Below are positions 1 through 8,901 of a stretch of DNA of 64,000 nt, one piece after another. The DNA lies in the NCBI RefSeq assembly GCF_003634095.1, contig NZ_RBIR01000010.1, forward strand, positions 62,001-126,000, in the 5' to 3' direction. The notes beneath the pieces are model-generated. The model had not been told where the DNA came from. It searched no databases and worked only from the letters and a program-made list of their open reading frames with translations. The DNA comes from Arthrobacter oryzae. GTDB lineage: Bacteria; Actinomycetota; Actinomycetes; Actinomycetales; Micrococcaceae. The translations under genes and the position numbers were made by a program. The first letter of the stretch is position 1. Each line of letters starts with the position of its first letter.

Positions 1-1
1 A

Positions 2-325
2 ACCCCCATCGAAATCGGCGTCGGCGTCCGGACGGCTCCGGACGGCGCACGGCAGTCCGTGATCGAGGTCCGGGACCACGGGCCCGGTGTACCGGACGAC
101 GAAGCGGCCCGGATCTTCGAGCGCTTCTACCGGGCGGACACCTCCAGGACGAGGGAAACCGGCGGCAGCGGTCTTGGCCTGGCGATCGTGGCCGCCATTG
201 TCGGCGCGCATTCCGGGTCCGTGCGGGTCGGGAAGACCGACGGCGGCGGGGCCACCCTGGTGGTCAGCATCCCGTACCTGGACGAAGATGCCATGGAATT
301 GTCCGCGGAAAAGATGTCCACATAG
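2..325 (+). CDS. Sensor histidine kinase, C-terminal ATP-binding end (5' end outside window)
   Basis: Only the last 107 codons of a two-component sensor kinase are present; the reading frame is open from base 2. The ATP-binding HATPase_c fold is shown by the G1 box DHGPGVP, the F box IFERFYR and the G2 box GGSGLGLAIV. The N box, the phospho-acceptor histidine and any sensor or membrane segments lie before the window. Family knowledge says it autophosphorylates and passes phosphate to a response regulator, which is probably encoded upstream. The signal cannot be told. A hairpin follows the stop at once. Confidence 0.93.
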   Translation, partial: TPIEIGVGVRTAPDGARQSVIEVRDHGPGVPDDEAARIFERFYRADTSRTRETGGSGLGLAIVAAIVGAHSGSVRVGKTDGGGATLVVSIPYLDEDAMELSAEKMST

Positions 326-330
326 GAGCC

Positions 331-358
331 GACGGCGGTGTCCGCACCGCCCGCCGTC
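331..358 (+). terminator. Hairpin after the sensor kinase gene
   Basis: Perfect 8-bp arms GACGGCGG and CCGCCGTC enclose 12 bases, starting 5 bases after the kinase stop. No T-run follows, so this is a likely but not classic intrinsic terminator. It separates the kinase gene from the WXG100 gene. Confidence 0.55.
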
Positions 359-515
359 CCCCTACGCTCGAGGTGTCCGGCAACTCCGGATGAGGCAGAC
401 GCTCCCCGCAGGCCGCGGCTTCAGACGCGCACGCTCCGATTTTCCCGGCGCCGTCCGCGGCATAGGTTCCGCTGCGGGCCCCTGCTGCCTCCCGAACATT
501 CGAGAGGGCACTGCC

Positions 516-803
516 ATGAGCATCATCTCCGTCGACACGGAACTCCTCCAGCTGAAATCCGCCAACGTCCAGGCCACGGTGGAGCGCATCAGTGCGGACG
601 TCCACGCCATGAAGCGCGGGCTGGACGAGCTACAGGGCAGCTGGCGCGGCTCCGCGGCGACAAACTTCCAGAGCCTCGTCGCCGAGTGGACGCTGACCCA
701 GGGCAGGGTCGAGGCGTCGCTGGCGTCGATCAATCTGGCGCTGAATTCCGCGGCTGCCACCTACGCCCAGGCAGAGCTGGGCAACGCCCAGCGCTTTATG
801 TGA
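516..803 (+). CDS. WXG100 family (ESAT-6-like) small helical protein
   Basis: A 95-residue protein with the WXG100 hallmark: a Trp-Arg-Gly turn (GSWRGSAATNF, about residues 44-54) between two predicted helices, at the usual family length. Such proteins form helical-hairpin dimers and are commonly substrates of type VII (ESX/Ess) secretion. The ATG at 516 was chosen because GAGAGGG lies 7 bases upstream and the start gives the normal family length. No EccC-type ATPase, partner WXG gene or toxin is nearby, so it is an orphan; whether it is secreted is unknown. Confidence 0.88.
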   Translation: MSIISVDTELLQLKSANVQATVERISADVHAMKRGLDELQGSWRGSAATNFQSLVAEWTLTQGRVEASLASINLALNSAAATYAQAELGNAQRFM

Positions 804-816
804 GCGGCACCGGGCT

Positions 817-1926
817 TCAGGCCTCGGGCGTGCCCTGGTGGAAACGCAGACGCCATTGCGCGCCTTCCAGGACCCACAGGGAGCTGCGCAGGGCTGATCC
901 CGCGCGGTTCCGGGTGCGGTAGGTCAGGAGTATGGTCTGCTCGCCCAGCCGGTCCGCGCCCAACAGCTCCAGCTCCGTGGGTCCGCCCGGATTGTCTTCC
1001 AGGGCCATCAGCATGGCGTCACGGGTCCAGATCCGGCCGGAACTGCCGATTTCGGTGAAATCCGGGTGAAGCAGGACGCCGGTGCGCCCCAGGTCCGCCC
1101 GGGTTTCCGGGCGGAGCAGTTCACGCTCAAGGGACTCGACGACGCTCTCGGGGCTGATGTCCGCCGGGGCCCCGGCCCCGGCCTGTTCTTCGTCGAGTTC
1201 GCTGAAGAGGTCCGGTTCGTCGAAGACACCGGGCCTTCCGAACGGGCCAGCTTCGCCCACGGGGCCCGGCGCGCCAAAGAGTTCCTGCTGGCCGGCGAAC
1301 GACGGAGCCGCCTGCGGCGGGGTTGTTCGCGGGGCTTGCGGCGGCGCGGAGTCCGTTGCAGGGCGGGCGGCCTGACGCGCGGCCGTGCGGGGCGCCGTTG
1401 AGTCGGTCGGGCCGGCCTGCGCAGGCGCGCCCTCCGGGGCTGCCTCAGTGGCTCCCTCCGGGGTCCCGAACCCGGGGCCCTGCCGGACGGCTACGCCTTG
1501 CTGGTATGCCGTGGCTGCCGCCCTGGCGCGGTCGTCGGCGGCTTCGTTGAGCTCGTGCCCTGCATGGCCCCGCACCCATTCAAAGGTGTACTTTCGGCCT
1601 ACGAGTTCCCGGTCAATATCTTTGAGCAGGTCAACGTTCAGGACGGGCTTGCCGTCTGCCTTGCGCCAGCCTTTGCGCTTCCAGCCCGGCATCCACTTGG
1701 TCACGGCGTTGATGACGTACTGGCTGTCGCAGAGGATCAGCAGGTCTTCGGCGGGCATATGCGCGGTGGCCCGGAACAGGTCCAGCACCGCCATCAGTTC
1801 GCCCTGGTTGTTGGTGCCGTGGGGCCACCCGCCAGCCCGCCAGCAGTCGTCATTCACGTACCAGGCCCAGCCGGCAGGGCCGGGATTTCCTAAAGCCGAA
1901 CCGTCGGCCGCTGCTGTAATCGTCAC
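817..1926 (-). CDS. Ribonuclease HI fused to a C-terminal DUF4440/NTF2-like domain
   Basis: The 369-residue protein opens with a complete RNase HI domain (about residues 1-150). All four acidic catalytic positions are visible: Asp in AAADGSALGNPG, Glu in NNQGELMAV, Asp in LILCDSQYVINA and Asp in HELNEAADDRA. It would cut RNA in RNA-DNA hybrids. A long Ala/Pro/Gly-rich linker follows, then a domain of about 110 residues (start LERELLRPETRADLG, end WRLRFHQGTPEA) resembling DUF4440/SnoaL-like folds. The GTG at 1926 was preferred over an upstream start because AGGA sits 7 bases before it and it begins directly at the RNase H fold. It converges with the WXG100 gene. Confidence 0.88.
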   Translation of the reverse strand: MTITAAADGSALGNPGPAGWAWYVNDDCWRAGGWPHGTNNQGELMAVLDLFRATAHMPAEDLLILCDSQYVINAVTKWMPGWKRKGWRKADGKPVLNVDLLKDIDRELVGRKYTFEWVRGHAGHELNEAADDRARAAATAYQQGVAVRQGPGFGTPEGATEAAPEGAPAQAGPTDSTAPRTAARQAARPATDSAPPQAPRTTPPQAAPSFAGQQELFGAPGPVGEAGPFGRPGVFDEPDLFSELDEEQAGAGAPADISPESVVESLERELLRPETRADLGRTGVLLHPDFTEIGSSGRIWTRDAMLMALEDNPGGPTELELLGADRLGEQTILLTYRTRNRAGSALRSSLWVLEGAQWRLRFHQGTPEA

Positions 1927-2116
1927 TGACCTATCCTGCCAGACCCTGCTGACACCCGCCGACCCGGCCCCGCTTCCGGCCCCAAACCGCCGTCCCAAAC
2001 CGCCGTCCTCAACCGCCGGCCTTCCCCCACCGCGTCAGGGCGGGAGGGCGTTCCCGCGAACGCTGGCAACAGCCCAAGAAGCGTCTGGGTTGAGGGCGGG
2101 AAACGGGCTTAACGGC

Positions 2117-2152
2117 CGACGGCGGCCCCACCCGAAGGTGGGACCGCCGTCG
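2117..2152 (-). terminator. groEL terminator hairpin with UUCG loop
   Basis: Sixteen-base arms, paired except for one internal mismatch, close a UUCG tetraloop when read on the minus strand, 36 bases after the groEL stop. The very stable cUUCGg loop supports a real terminator although no strong T-run follows. Confidence 0.75.
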
Positions 2153-2188
2153 TTGAACGATTCGTTCAGATGGCTGGAAGCCGGGTGG

Positions 2189-3826
<1,638 letters not shown>

Positions 3827-4008
3827 AACGGCAGTAGTCCTTTCGGGACAGTCGTTAAGAATGAACCTTCGCTGCGGTGCCCGCGACGGACGACCCCTAC
3901 CCGGCGGCCTCTGTATGCCGCTGGGTCCGGGATCTCACCCCAGCAAGGTGTTTCTTTAGCTCCTGGACCGGCCGCCTCACTTCGCGGCCGGGCGGACCGG
4001 GCGTCGTG

Positions 4009-4035
4009 TTAGCAGTCAGTGCGCTGGAGTGCTAA
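4009..4035 (-). promoter_or_regulatory. CIRCE element 1 (HrcA operator) of groEL
   Basis: TTAGCAGTC, 9 bases, GAGTGCTAA: the CIRCE inverted repeat with one mismatch to the consensus left arm. HrcA binds CIRCE and represses chaperonin genes until heat shock. Confidence 0.9.
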
Positions 4036-4040
4036 CTCAA

Positions 4041-4069
4041 TAATTAGCACTCCCCCGGGGAGAGTGCAA
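4041..4069 (-). promoter_or_regulatory. groEL promoter inside the CIRCE region
   Basis: Read on the minus strand, a -35 TTGCAC (4069-4064) is followed after 17-18 bases by an AT-rich -10 (TAATTA or AATTAT, 4046-4040). CIRCE element 2 overlaps the whole promoter, so bound HrcA would block RNA polymerase directly. The start point is inferred. Confidence 0.6.
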
Positions 4070-4070
4070 G
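4044..4070 (-). promoter_or_regulatory. CIRCE element 2 (HrcA operator) of groEL
   Basis: TTAGCACTC, 9 bases, GAGTGCAAG: a perfect left arm, with two mismatches at the end of the right arm. It lies 35 bases from element 1, so two HrcA dimers could bind in tandem. Confidence 0.85.
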
Positions 4071-4121
4071 CAGTGGCCTGCCCGAACCGCCCGCCACGCG
4101 GGCCCAATACGCTACGAGCGA

Positions 4122-5438
4122 TCAGCCGCCGTTGCTGCTGGCTACTTCTGTGCCGGTCATCGTGTACTGATTGTCCCCGCCATAGGTGTAGACGATGTAG
4201 TTCGCCTGCGTGATGTCGCCGCGGGAATCGAAGTTGATCCGGCCGGACTGTCCGTCATAGTCCGGGCGCCGCCCGGCGTGGAGGGCATCGACGCAGCCCT
4301 TGTAGGTCGTGCAGGTCTGCCGGGGGCCCTGGCTGGCGGTCTGGGCGGCTGGCTGACCGCCTCCGGCGGCGGTTCCGCCGGAGACGTCCACGAGCGACGC
4401 CGCGATGGAGGTCCCGGCGTCGTCCTCCGCCGCTGCGGCGGCGACGGCGGCCAGGTTAACGGCGTCGTAGGTCTCCGCGGCGAACACCATGTCCTTCAGG
4501 CCGGGATCAACGGCTACGAGGTTCGTCTGGAATGCGGCGGAGGGGAACACGCCGGGCAGGATTCCGCGCGCGCCGTCGAGCGCCCGCGCGCCCAGTCCGG
4601 AGCCGTACTTGCTGACCGCCCCGTCGCTGAGGACGAGTTTCTTGCCGGCAAGGCCGGCGTTGTTCAGCTCGGCGATGGCGCCCTGGGCACCTTCGCGTGA
4701 GATCAGGACCACGGCATCGGGGTTCGCGGCCTTCACGGCGCCGACCGCCTGCTGCGCCTGCCCGGAGGTGAACCCCTCGTCCGCCACGGCTTCCATCCCG
4801 GCCTGTTTGGCCGCGGCCGCGACAGCGGCGGCGACATTCTTGCCGTAGTCGTCCTTCTCGTGCAGCACCGCCAGGGTTTTGGCGCCGCCGTCCTTGGCCA
4901 GCTTGGCGAGGACTGACGCCTGGGCGGTGTCTGCCGGTGAGGTACGGAAATAGTAGCCGCCGCTCTTATAGTCGCTGAGCGCGCCGGCAGTGTTGGCCGG
5001 CGAGATGACGGCAATCTTGGCGTTGGCCAGCACATCGATGGCGGCGGGGGCGCGGCTGGAATCGGTCGGACCAATCACGACGTCGGCCTTGGCGGCCACC
5101 AGCGCCTTGGCCTGGGCCGCGGTGTCCGTGCTGATGGTTTCCGGCAGCAGCTCCACGGGCTTGCCTTTGTGGCCGCCGGCGGCGTTGATCTCTTTGACGG
5201 CCAGCTTTGCGGCCGCGAGCTGGGGGGCGTTGAGGAAACTCTGGGCCCCCGTGTTGTCCAGGATCAGGCCGATGCGCAGGGTGCCGTCACCGCTGGCGTC
5301 AGCGCTGGCCACGCGGGCGCTCCCCGCGGGTCCGAGGCAGCCGGTCAGTGCCAGGGCCGTTGCTGCTGCCACGCCGACGGCGCGGCCAAGCCGGAACGAT
5401 CCCGACGGGCGGAGGGACATGGTCCCCGCAACGTTCAT
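4122..5438 (-). CDS. ABC-transporter substrate-binding lipoprotein, branched-chain amino-acid type
   Basis: A type-1 periplasmic-binding-protein fold of the Leu/Ile/Val (LivJ/receptor-ligand) class, about 438 residues. The N-terminus has arginines, a hydrophobic stretch and the lipobox LTGC, so it is a lipid-anchored extracellular protein. LRIGLILDNTGAQ starts lobe 1, and VLHEKDDYGKNVA and DAVVLISREGAQG are typical later strands. No permease or ATPase genes adjoin it, so the ligand is unknown and it may serve a distant transporter. The start is uncertain: ATG 5438 is used here, with ATG 5420 (GGGGA just upstream) an alternative; a GTG further out begins on the last base of the cold-shock stop codon. 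Confidence 0.88.
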   Translation of the reverse strand: MNVAGTMSLRPSGSFRLGRAVGVAAATALALTGCLGPAGSARVASADASGDGTLRIGLILDNTGAQSFLNAPQLAAAKLAVKEINAAGGHKGKPVELLPETISTDTAAQAKALVAAKADVVIGPTDSSRAPAAIDVLANAKIAVISPANTAGALSDYKSGGYYFRTSPADTAQASVLAKLAKDGGAKTLAVLHEKDDYGKNVAAAVAAAAKQAGMEAVADEGFTSGQAQQAVGAVKAANPDAVVLISREGAQGAIAELNNAGLAGKKLVLSDGAVSKYGSGLGARALDGARGILPGVFPSAAFQTNLVAVDPGLKDMVFAAETYDAVNLAAVAAAAAEDDAGTSIAASLVDVSGGTAAGGGQPAAQTASQGPRQTCTTYKGCVDALHAGRRPDYDGQSGRINFDSRGDITQANYIVYTYGGDNQYTMTGTEVASSNGG

Positions 5439-5455
5439 GATCGAAAGGGGCGCCA

Positions 5456-5659
5456 CTAGGCGGGCCGGACGTTTTCGGCCTGCGGGCCCTTTTCGCCCTC
5501 GCCGATTTCAAGTTCCACCCGCTGGCCCTCGTCCAGGGCGCGGTAGCCTTCCCCGACGATCGCGGACCAGTGCACGAAGACATCGTCTTCGGAACCGTCT
5601 ACGGTGATGAACCCGTAGCCCTTTTCGGCGTTGAACCATTTGACGGTTCCCTGAGCCAT
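5456..5659 (-). CDS. Cold-shock domain protein (CspA family)
   Basis: A 67-residue single cold-shock domain that binds single-stranded RNA and DNA and melts RNA structure. RNP1 (KGYGFITV) and RNP2 (VFVHWSAI) are both visible. The ATG at 5659 gives the canonical start MAQGTVKWFNAEKG; the longer open frame upstream is not family-like. The 158-base region before it holds a plausible -10 (TACAGT near 5738). Confidence 0.96.
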   Translation of the reverse strand: MAQGTVKWFNAEKGYGFITVDGSEDDVFVHWSAIVGEGYRALDEGQRVELEIGEGEKGPQAENVRPA

Positions 5660-5817
5660 GGCGTCCACACTTTCAGCTAGCTTGCGTGCGGCCCACCTCA
5701 ATGTGTGCCGCGAATGCGAAGAGAATTTCGCAGATACTGTACCCACAGCGTCCCTCAGGAACGCCGCCGGCGGGCAGGGCCGCCGGTGAATAGTTATTGA
5801 GGCGTAACCGGATCGGG

Positions 5818-6435
5818 TTACTGGAAGCCGGGTCCGATCACGACGACGAGGGGCATGTTGAACTCGGCGGACTCAACGAGGGTGCTGATGCCGAGGAGCT
5901 CTCCGAGCGCCGCCGCGTTGCCTTTCTGGTCCGCGCCGCGGTAGAAAATCACCGACGATTGCTGCGGGGCGCCGCTCCAGTTGCCCGTCCCGCCCAGGAT
6001 CCAGCCTGCCGAGCTGACGGTGCCGCCGACCCTGGTGGCGAGGCCGGAGGTGGTGGTCCCGTTGTAGACGGTCACCGGCTGCGTCTTGTCCACAGCGGCG
6101 GCGGTGGCACTCGGCGTCGCCGACGGCGATGCCGCCGGTGCGGTGCCGGCCGCCGTGGGAGTTTTCTGCGCGGGGCTCGGAGCGGCGGGGCTGGGGCTCG
6201 CCGTGCCTGCGGCGTGCGTGCTGCTCCCGGCCGTTACGGCCGCGGCCTGGCCTGCCGAGAAGCCGAGCTTTGGCAGGATCAGGAATGCCACGAGTCCGAT
6301 GGCCAGGGCTACGCAGCCCGCCGCCAGGATGGGCGCCAGGCTCCGGCGGCGCGATTCCGCTACTGTCCGGTGCACACCCTGCCGGGCTGAGGTCTCCGGG
6401 ACCCGATCAAATTCATCCCGAGCGTATTTGGTCAT
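5818..6435 (-). CDS. Membrane-anchored LytR C-terminal-domain protein
   Basis: The 205-residue protein has a short charged N-terminus, one membrane segment (about residues 33-56), an Ala/Pro/Thr-rich linker and a C-terminal LytR_C domain (PVTVYNGTTTSGLA near residue 120 to the end). LytR_C domains accompany the cell-wall-polymer ligases of the LytR-CpsA-Psr family, but the catalytic LCP domain is absent, so it is not itself a ligase. It probably works at the cell surface. It lies downstream of the DUF3263 gene in the same direction, 93 bases away. Confidence 0.82.
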   Translation of the reverse strand: MTKYARDEFDRVPETSARQGVHRTVAESRRRSLAPILAAGCVALAIGLVAFLILPKLGFSAGQAAAVTAGSSTHAAGTASPSPAAPSPAQKTPTAAGTAPAASPSATPSATAAAVDKTQPVTVYNGTTTSGLATRVGGTVSSAGWILGGTGNWSGAPQQSSVIFYRGADQKGNAAALGELLGISTLVESAEFNMPLVVVIGPGFQ

Positions 6436-6528
6436 GGTTAAACGACGTCCTTGCTGATGTCATACGGGTGCCCGAGGCCGGAAGGGGACGCAACTGGATT
6501 TGCGGATCCGGCTGCGAGTGACGCGACT

Positions 6529-6870
6529 CTACGAATCTGTTCCCAGTCGGCGGGCGGTGCGGGCACGTTGGCGTGATGTACGTAGTCTACGCAATCTCTT
6601 GACGAGCATTGGATCGTGGGCCAGGGCGTCCTCGGTATCGATGAGGGCGTTGAGGATCTGGTAATAGTGCGTGGCGGAAAGATCGAACAGCTCGCGGATG
6701 GCCTGTTCCTTGGCCCCTGCGTACTTCCACCACTGCCGCTCGAGCGCCAGTATCTGCTGGTCGCGGGCGTTCAGCGGCGAATCTGCGGATGTCCCGCCCA
6801 TGCCCACGCTGTCTGGGGAAAATCCGGCGGCATCCCCCGCGAGCGCGTGTTCTTGCGCTGTTTCGGCCAC
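6529..6870 (-). CDS. DUF3263 family small protein (possible DNA-binding)
   Basis: A 113-residue protein whose core (from about residue 35, LNARDQQILALERQWW, to LRRLRTSRQRARTARRL) matches the actinobacterial DUF3263 family. The core is helical with a helix-turn-helix-like middle (IRELFDLSATHYYQILNAL) and a strongly basic tail, suggesting nucleic-acid binding; no function is established. The start was set at GTG 6870 because AGGAG lies exactly 6 bases upstream; an in-frame ATG at 6930 lacks such a site. It diverges from ung across a region containing a perfect 12-bp-arm palindrome. Confidence 0.82.
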   Translation of the reverse strand: MAETAQEHALAGDAAGFSPDSVGMGGTSADSPLNARDQQILALERQWWKYAGAKEQAIRELFDLSATHYYQILNALIDTEDALAHDPMLVKRLRRLRTSRQRARTARRLGTDS

Positions 6871-6934
6871 GACACACTCCTGGTTGATTTCCGAAAAGAC
6901 TGGCTGGATCCGGTCAAAATTCAGTCCCATGCTA

Positions 6935-6964
6935 CGGCCGAATGACAGAGTTGTCATTCGGCCG
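6935..6964. promoter_or_regulatory. Perfect palindrome between DUF3263 gene and ung
   Basis: Arms CGGCCGAATGAC and GTCATTCGGCCG match over 12 bases around a 6-base centre. The site lies 65 bases upstream of the DUF3263 start and 43 bases upstream of ung, where a shared operator would sit. It could also fold as an RNA hairpin. Confidence 0.6.
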
Positions 6965-7006
6965 GGTGCCGGAGCGGACCCCGGGTGCGAGAGAAACTGC
7001 GGAAGA

Positions 7007-7789
7007 ATGGGGCCTGTGTTTGATTCCGATGCCCTGTTCGAGCTGGGGCCCTCAGCCGCTGACAGCACCAGCTTTGTGGACCTGGCGCGACGGCCGCTCG
7101 GTGAGCTGGTCGCTTCGGACTGGGCGCAGGCGCTGGCCCCGGTGGAGCCGGAGCTGCGCGGAGCCCTGGCCTTCCTCGCCAGTGAGGTGTCGGCCGGCCA
7201 TGAGGTGCTGCCGTCGCCGTCGAACGTGCTGCGGGCGTTCCGGCAGCCGCTGGCCGCCGTCCGGGTCCTCATAGTGGGCCAGGATCCCTATCCGACGCCG
7301 GGGCACGCCGTGGGGCTGTCCTTCGCCGTGGACGGCGCCACCCGGCCGATCCCCCGCAGCCTCGCAAACATCTACAAGGAACTTCAGGCCGATCTCGGCT
7401 TCCCGCCGCGCGTCCACGGGGACCTTAGCCGCTGGGCGGACCAGGGCGTCCTGCTGCTCAACAGGGTCCTCAGTGTCCGGGCCGGCGCGGCGGGGTCGCA
7501 CCGGAACAAGGGATGGGAGGCCGTCACGACGGCGGCAATCCGGGCAGTGGCGAACCGTGCGTCCGCGGACGGCTCCGGACCGGTTCCCCTCGTGGTGATC
7601 CTGTGGGGGAAGGATGCCGAGTCCGTGCGTCCCCTGCTCGGGCCGGCCGCCGTGATTGCCAGCGCGCACCCCAGCCCGCTCTCGGCCTCACGCGGCTTCT
7701 TCGGGTCCCGGCCCTTCAGCCGCACCAACGCCCTGCTGCAGGAGCAGGGCGACGGGACAATCGACTGGGAACTGCCCCCGCTGCCGTAA
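7007..7789 (+). CDS. ung: Uracil-DNA glycosylase, family 1
   Basis: The 260-residue enzyme removes uracil from DNA as the first step of base-excision repair. The water-activating motif GQDPYPTPGHAVGLSF (near residue 90) and the C-terminal loop HPSPLSASRGFFGSRPFS are both present, and the length is normal. The motif reads GQDPYP instead of the enterobacterial GQDPYH. The start is ATG 7007; an in-frame GTG at 7016 is possible. Confidence 0.95.
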   Translation: MGPVFDSDALFELGPSAADSTSFVDLARRPLGELVASDWAQALAPVEPELRGALAFLASEVSAGHEVLPSPSNVLRAFRQPLAAVRVLIVGQDPYPTPGHAVGLSFAVDGATRPIPRSLANIYKELQADLGFPPRVHGDLSRWADQGVLLLNRVLSVRAGAAGSHRNKGWEAVTTAAIRAVANRASADGSGPVPLVVILWGKDAESVRPLLGPAAVIASAHPSPLSASRGFFGSRPFSRTNALLQEQGDGTIDWELPPLP

Positions 7790-7839
7790 CAGTCCCCGGG
7801 CACGGTTCCCGGGCGGGGTTCTTCGTTAGGCTTAGCAGC

Positions 7840-8679
7840 ATGACTTCCGCCCCCGCCGCCACCACCGCCAACAGAAACTCCCGGCCCCAGACCGACCTGA
7901 CGGTCCTGCGCCGGGAACAGCTTTCCCCGCACATGGTGCGGATCATCGCAGGCGGTCCGGGCTTCGACGGATACGTCAACAACGACTACGTGGACCGGTA
8001 CGTCAAGATCGTTTTCCCGCAGCCCGGGATCGAATACCCGGACCCGTTGGACCTGTGGGCCATCCGGGAATCCATGCCGCGCAGCCAGTGGCCGTTCACC
8101 CGGACCTACACGGTCCGCTGGGTGGATGTGGCGGCCCGGGAGCTCGCCATCGACTTCGTCATCCACGGCGACGAGGGCCTCGCCGGCCCTTGGGCGGCCG
8201 CCGCCCAACCGGGCGACCGCCTGACGTTCACGGGCCCGGGCGGCGGCTACAACCCGGACCCGGCGGCGGACTGGTACCTGTTCGCCGGTGATGAATCAGC
8301 GCTGCCGGCCATTGGCGCAGCGATCGAATCCCTGCCACAGGATGCCCGCGGCCTGGCCATTCTCGAGGTGGACAGCGACGCCGACATCCAGCCGCTCGCC
8401 GGCCCCGCCGGCATCGAGCTGCGCTGGGTGCTGCGCCGCGGCGTCCCCGCCGGCGAAGCCGAACTGCTCGTCGCGGCCGTTCGCGACGCCGAGTGGCCCG
8501 AGGGCCGTGTACAGGTCTTTGCCCACGGCGAGCGGGGTTACATGAAGGGCCTCCGCGAGGTCTTCTTCGGGCAGCGGGCGCTGGAGCGGGCCCAGGTTTC
8601 GCTCTCCGGCTATTGGGCCAAGGGCCGCGTGGAGGACGCGTTCCAGGCGGAGAAGAAGCTCCCCATCGGCAAGATCTAA
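7840..8679 (+). CDS. Siderophore-interacting FAD-binding protein (ferric-siderophore reductase type)
   Basis: A 279-residue protein of the SIP/ViuB class. An N-terminal FAD-binding barrel carries the signature RTYTVRW (near residue 90), and the C-terminal NAD(P)H-binding part includes WYLFAGDESALPAI and WAKGRVEDAFQAEKK. Relatives reduce Fe(III)-siderophores in the cytoplasm to release iron. The start ATG 7840 gives a family-like N-terminus after a variable tail; its ribosome site is weak. It begins 50 bases after ung. Short tandem repeats start at its last codons. Confidence 0.92.
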   Translation: MTSAPAATTANRNSRPQTDLTVLRREQLSPHMVRIIAGGPGFDGYVNNDYVDRYVKIVFPQPGIEYPDPLDLWAIRESMPRSQWPFTRTYTVRWVDVAARELAIDFVIHGDEGLAGPWAAAAQPGDRLTFTGPGGGYNPDPAADWYLFAGDESALPAIGAAIESLPQDARGLAILEVDSDADIQPLAGPAGIELRWVLRRGVPAGEAELLVAAVRDAEWPEGRVQVFAHGERGYMKGLREVFFGQRALERAQVSLSGYWAKGRVEDAFQAEKKLPIGKI

Positions 8680-8745
8680 TACGGCAAGGTCTAGTGCCGC
8701 AGGATCTAATACGGCAAGACCTGACGCCGCAGGATCTAGGGCCGC
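8671..8745 (+). repeat. Five tandem 15-bp repeats across the SIP stop codon
   Basis: Five consecutive 15-base units follow the pattern ARGRYCTARYRCSGC, the first overlapping the TAA stop. Alternate units are closer to each other, giving a 30-bp higher period. Confidence 0.85.
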
Positions 8746-8810
8746 CGCCGAGTTTCCCCACCTTTGGCCCCACGACGCCGGGAGACGCCGGCGCGGCGCG
8801 CTGACACGCC

Positions 8811-8842
8811 GCCGGGTCCCCGCAAAAGTGGGGAAACCCGGC
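8811..8842. terminator. Hairpin between convergent SIP and ThrE-type genes
   Basis: GCCGGGT plus CCCC pair with GGGG plus ACCCGGC around a small loop, in the only space between two convergent genes. A longer alternative pairing joins 8752-8766 with 8823-8837 (15-base arms, one mismatch). Either could end transcription from both sides. Confidence 0.55.
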
Positions 8843-8901
8843 GCCTCCGGGCAGCCGGACGGGCCCCTTTGGGGGAACTACCGGAGCAACGACCGGAGGA
8901 C

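Noticed and set aside
7277..7300. Uracil-DNA glycosylase with a defective active site (GQDPYP instead of GQDPYH)
   Set aside because: The substitution is, to my knowledge, normal for actinobacterial family-1 enzymes, and the HPSPLSA loop is intact.
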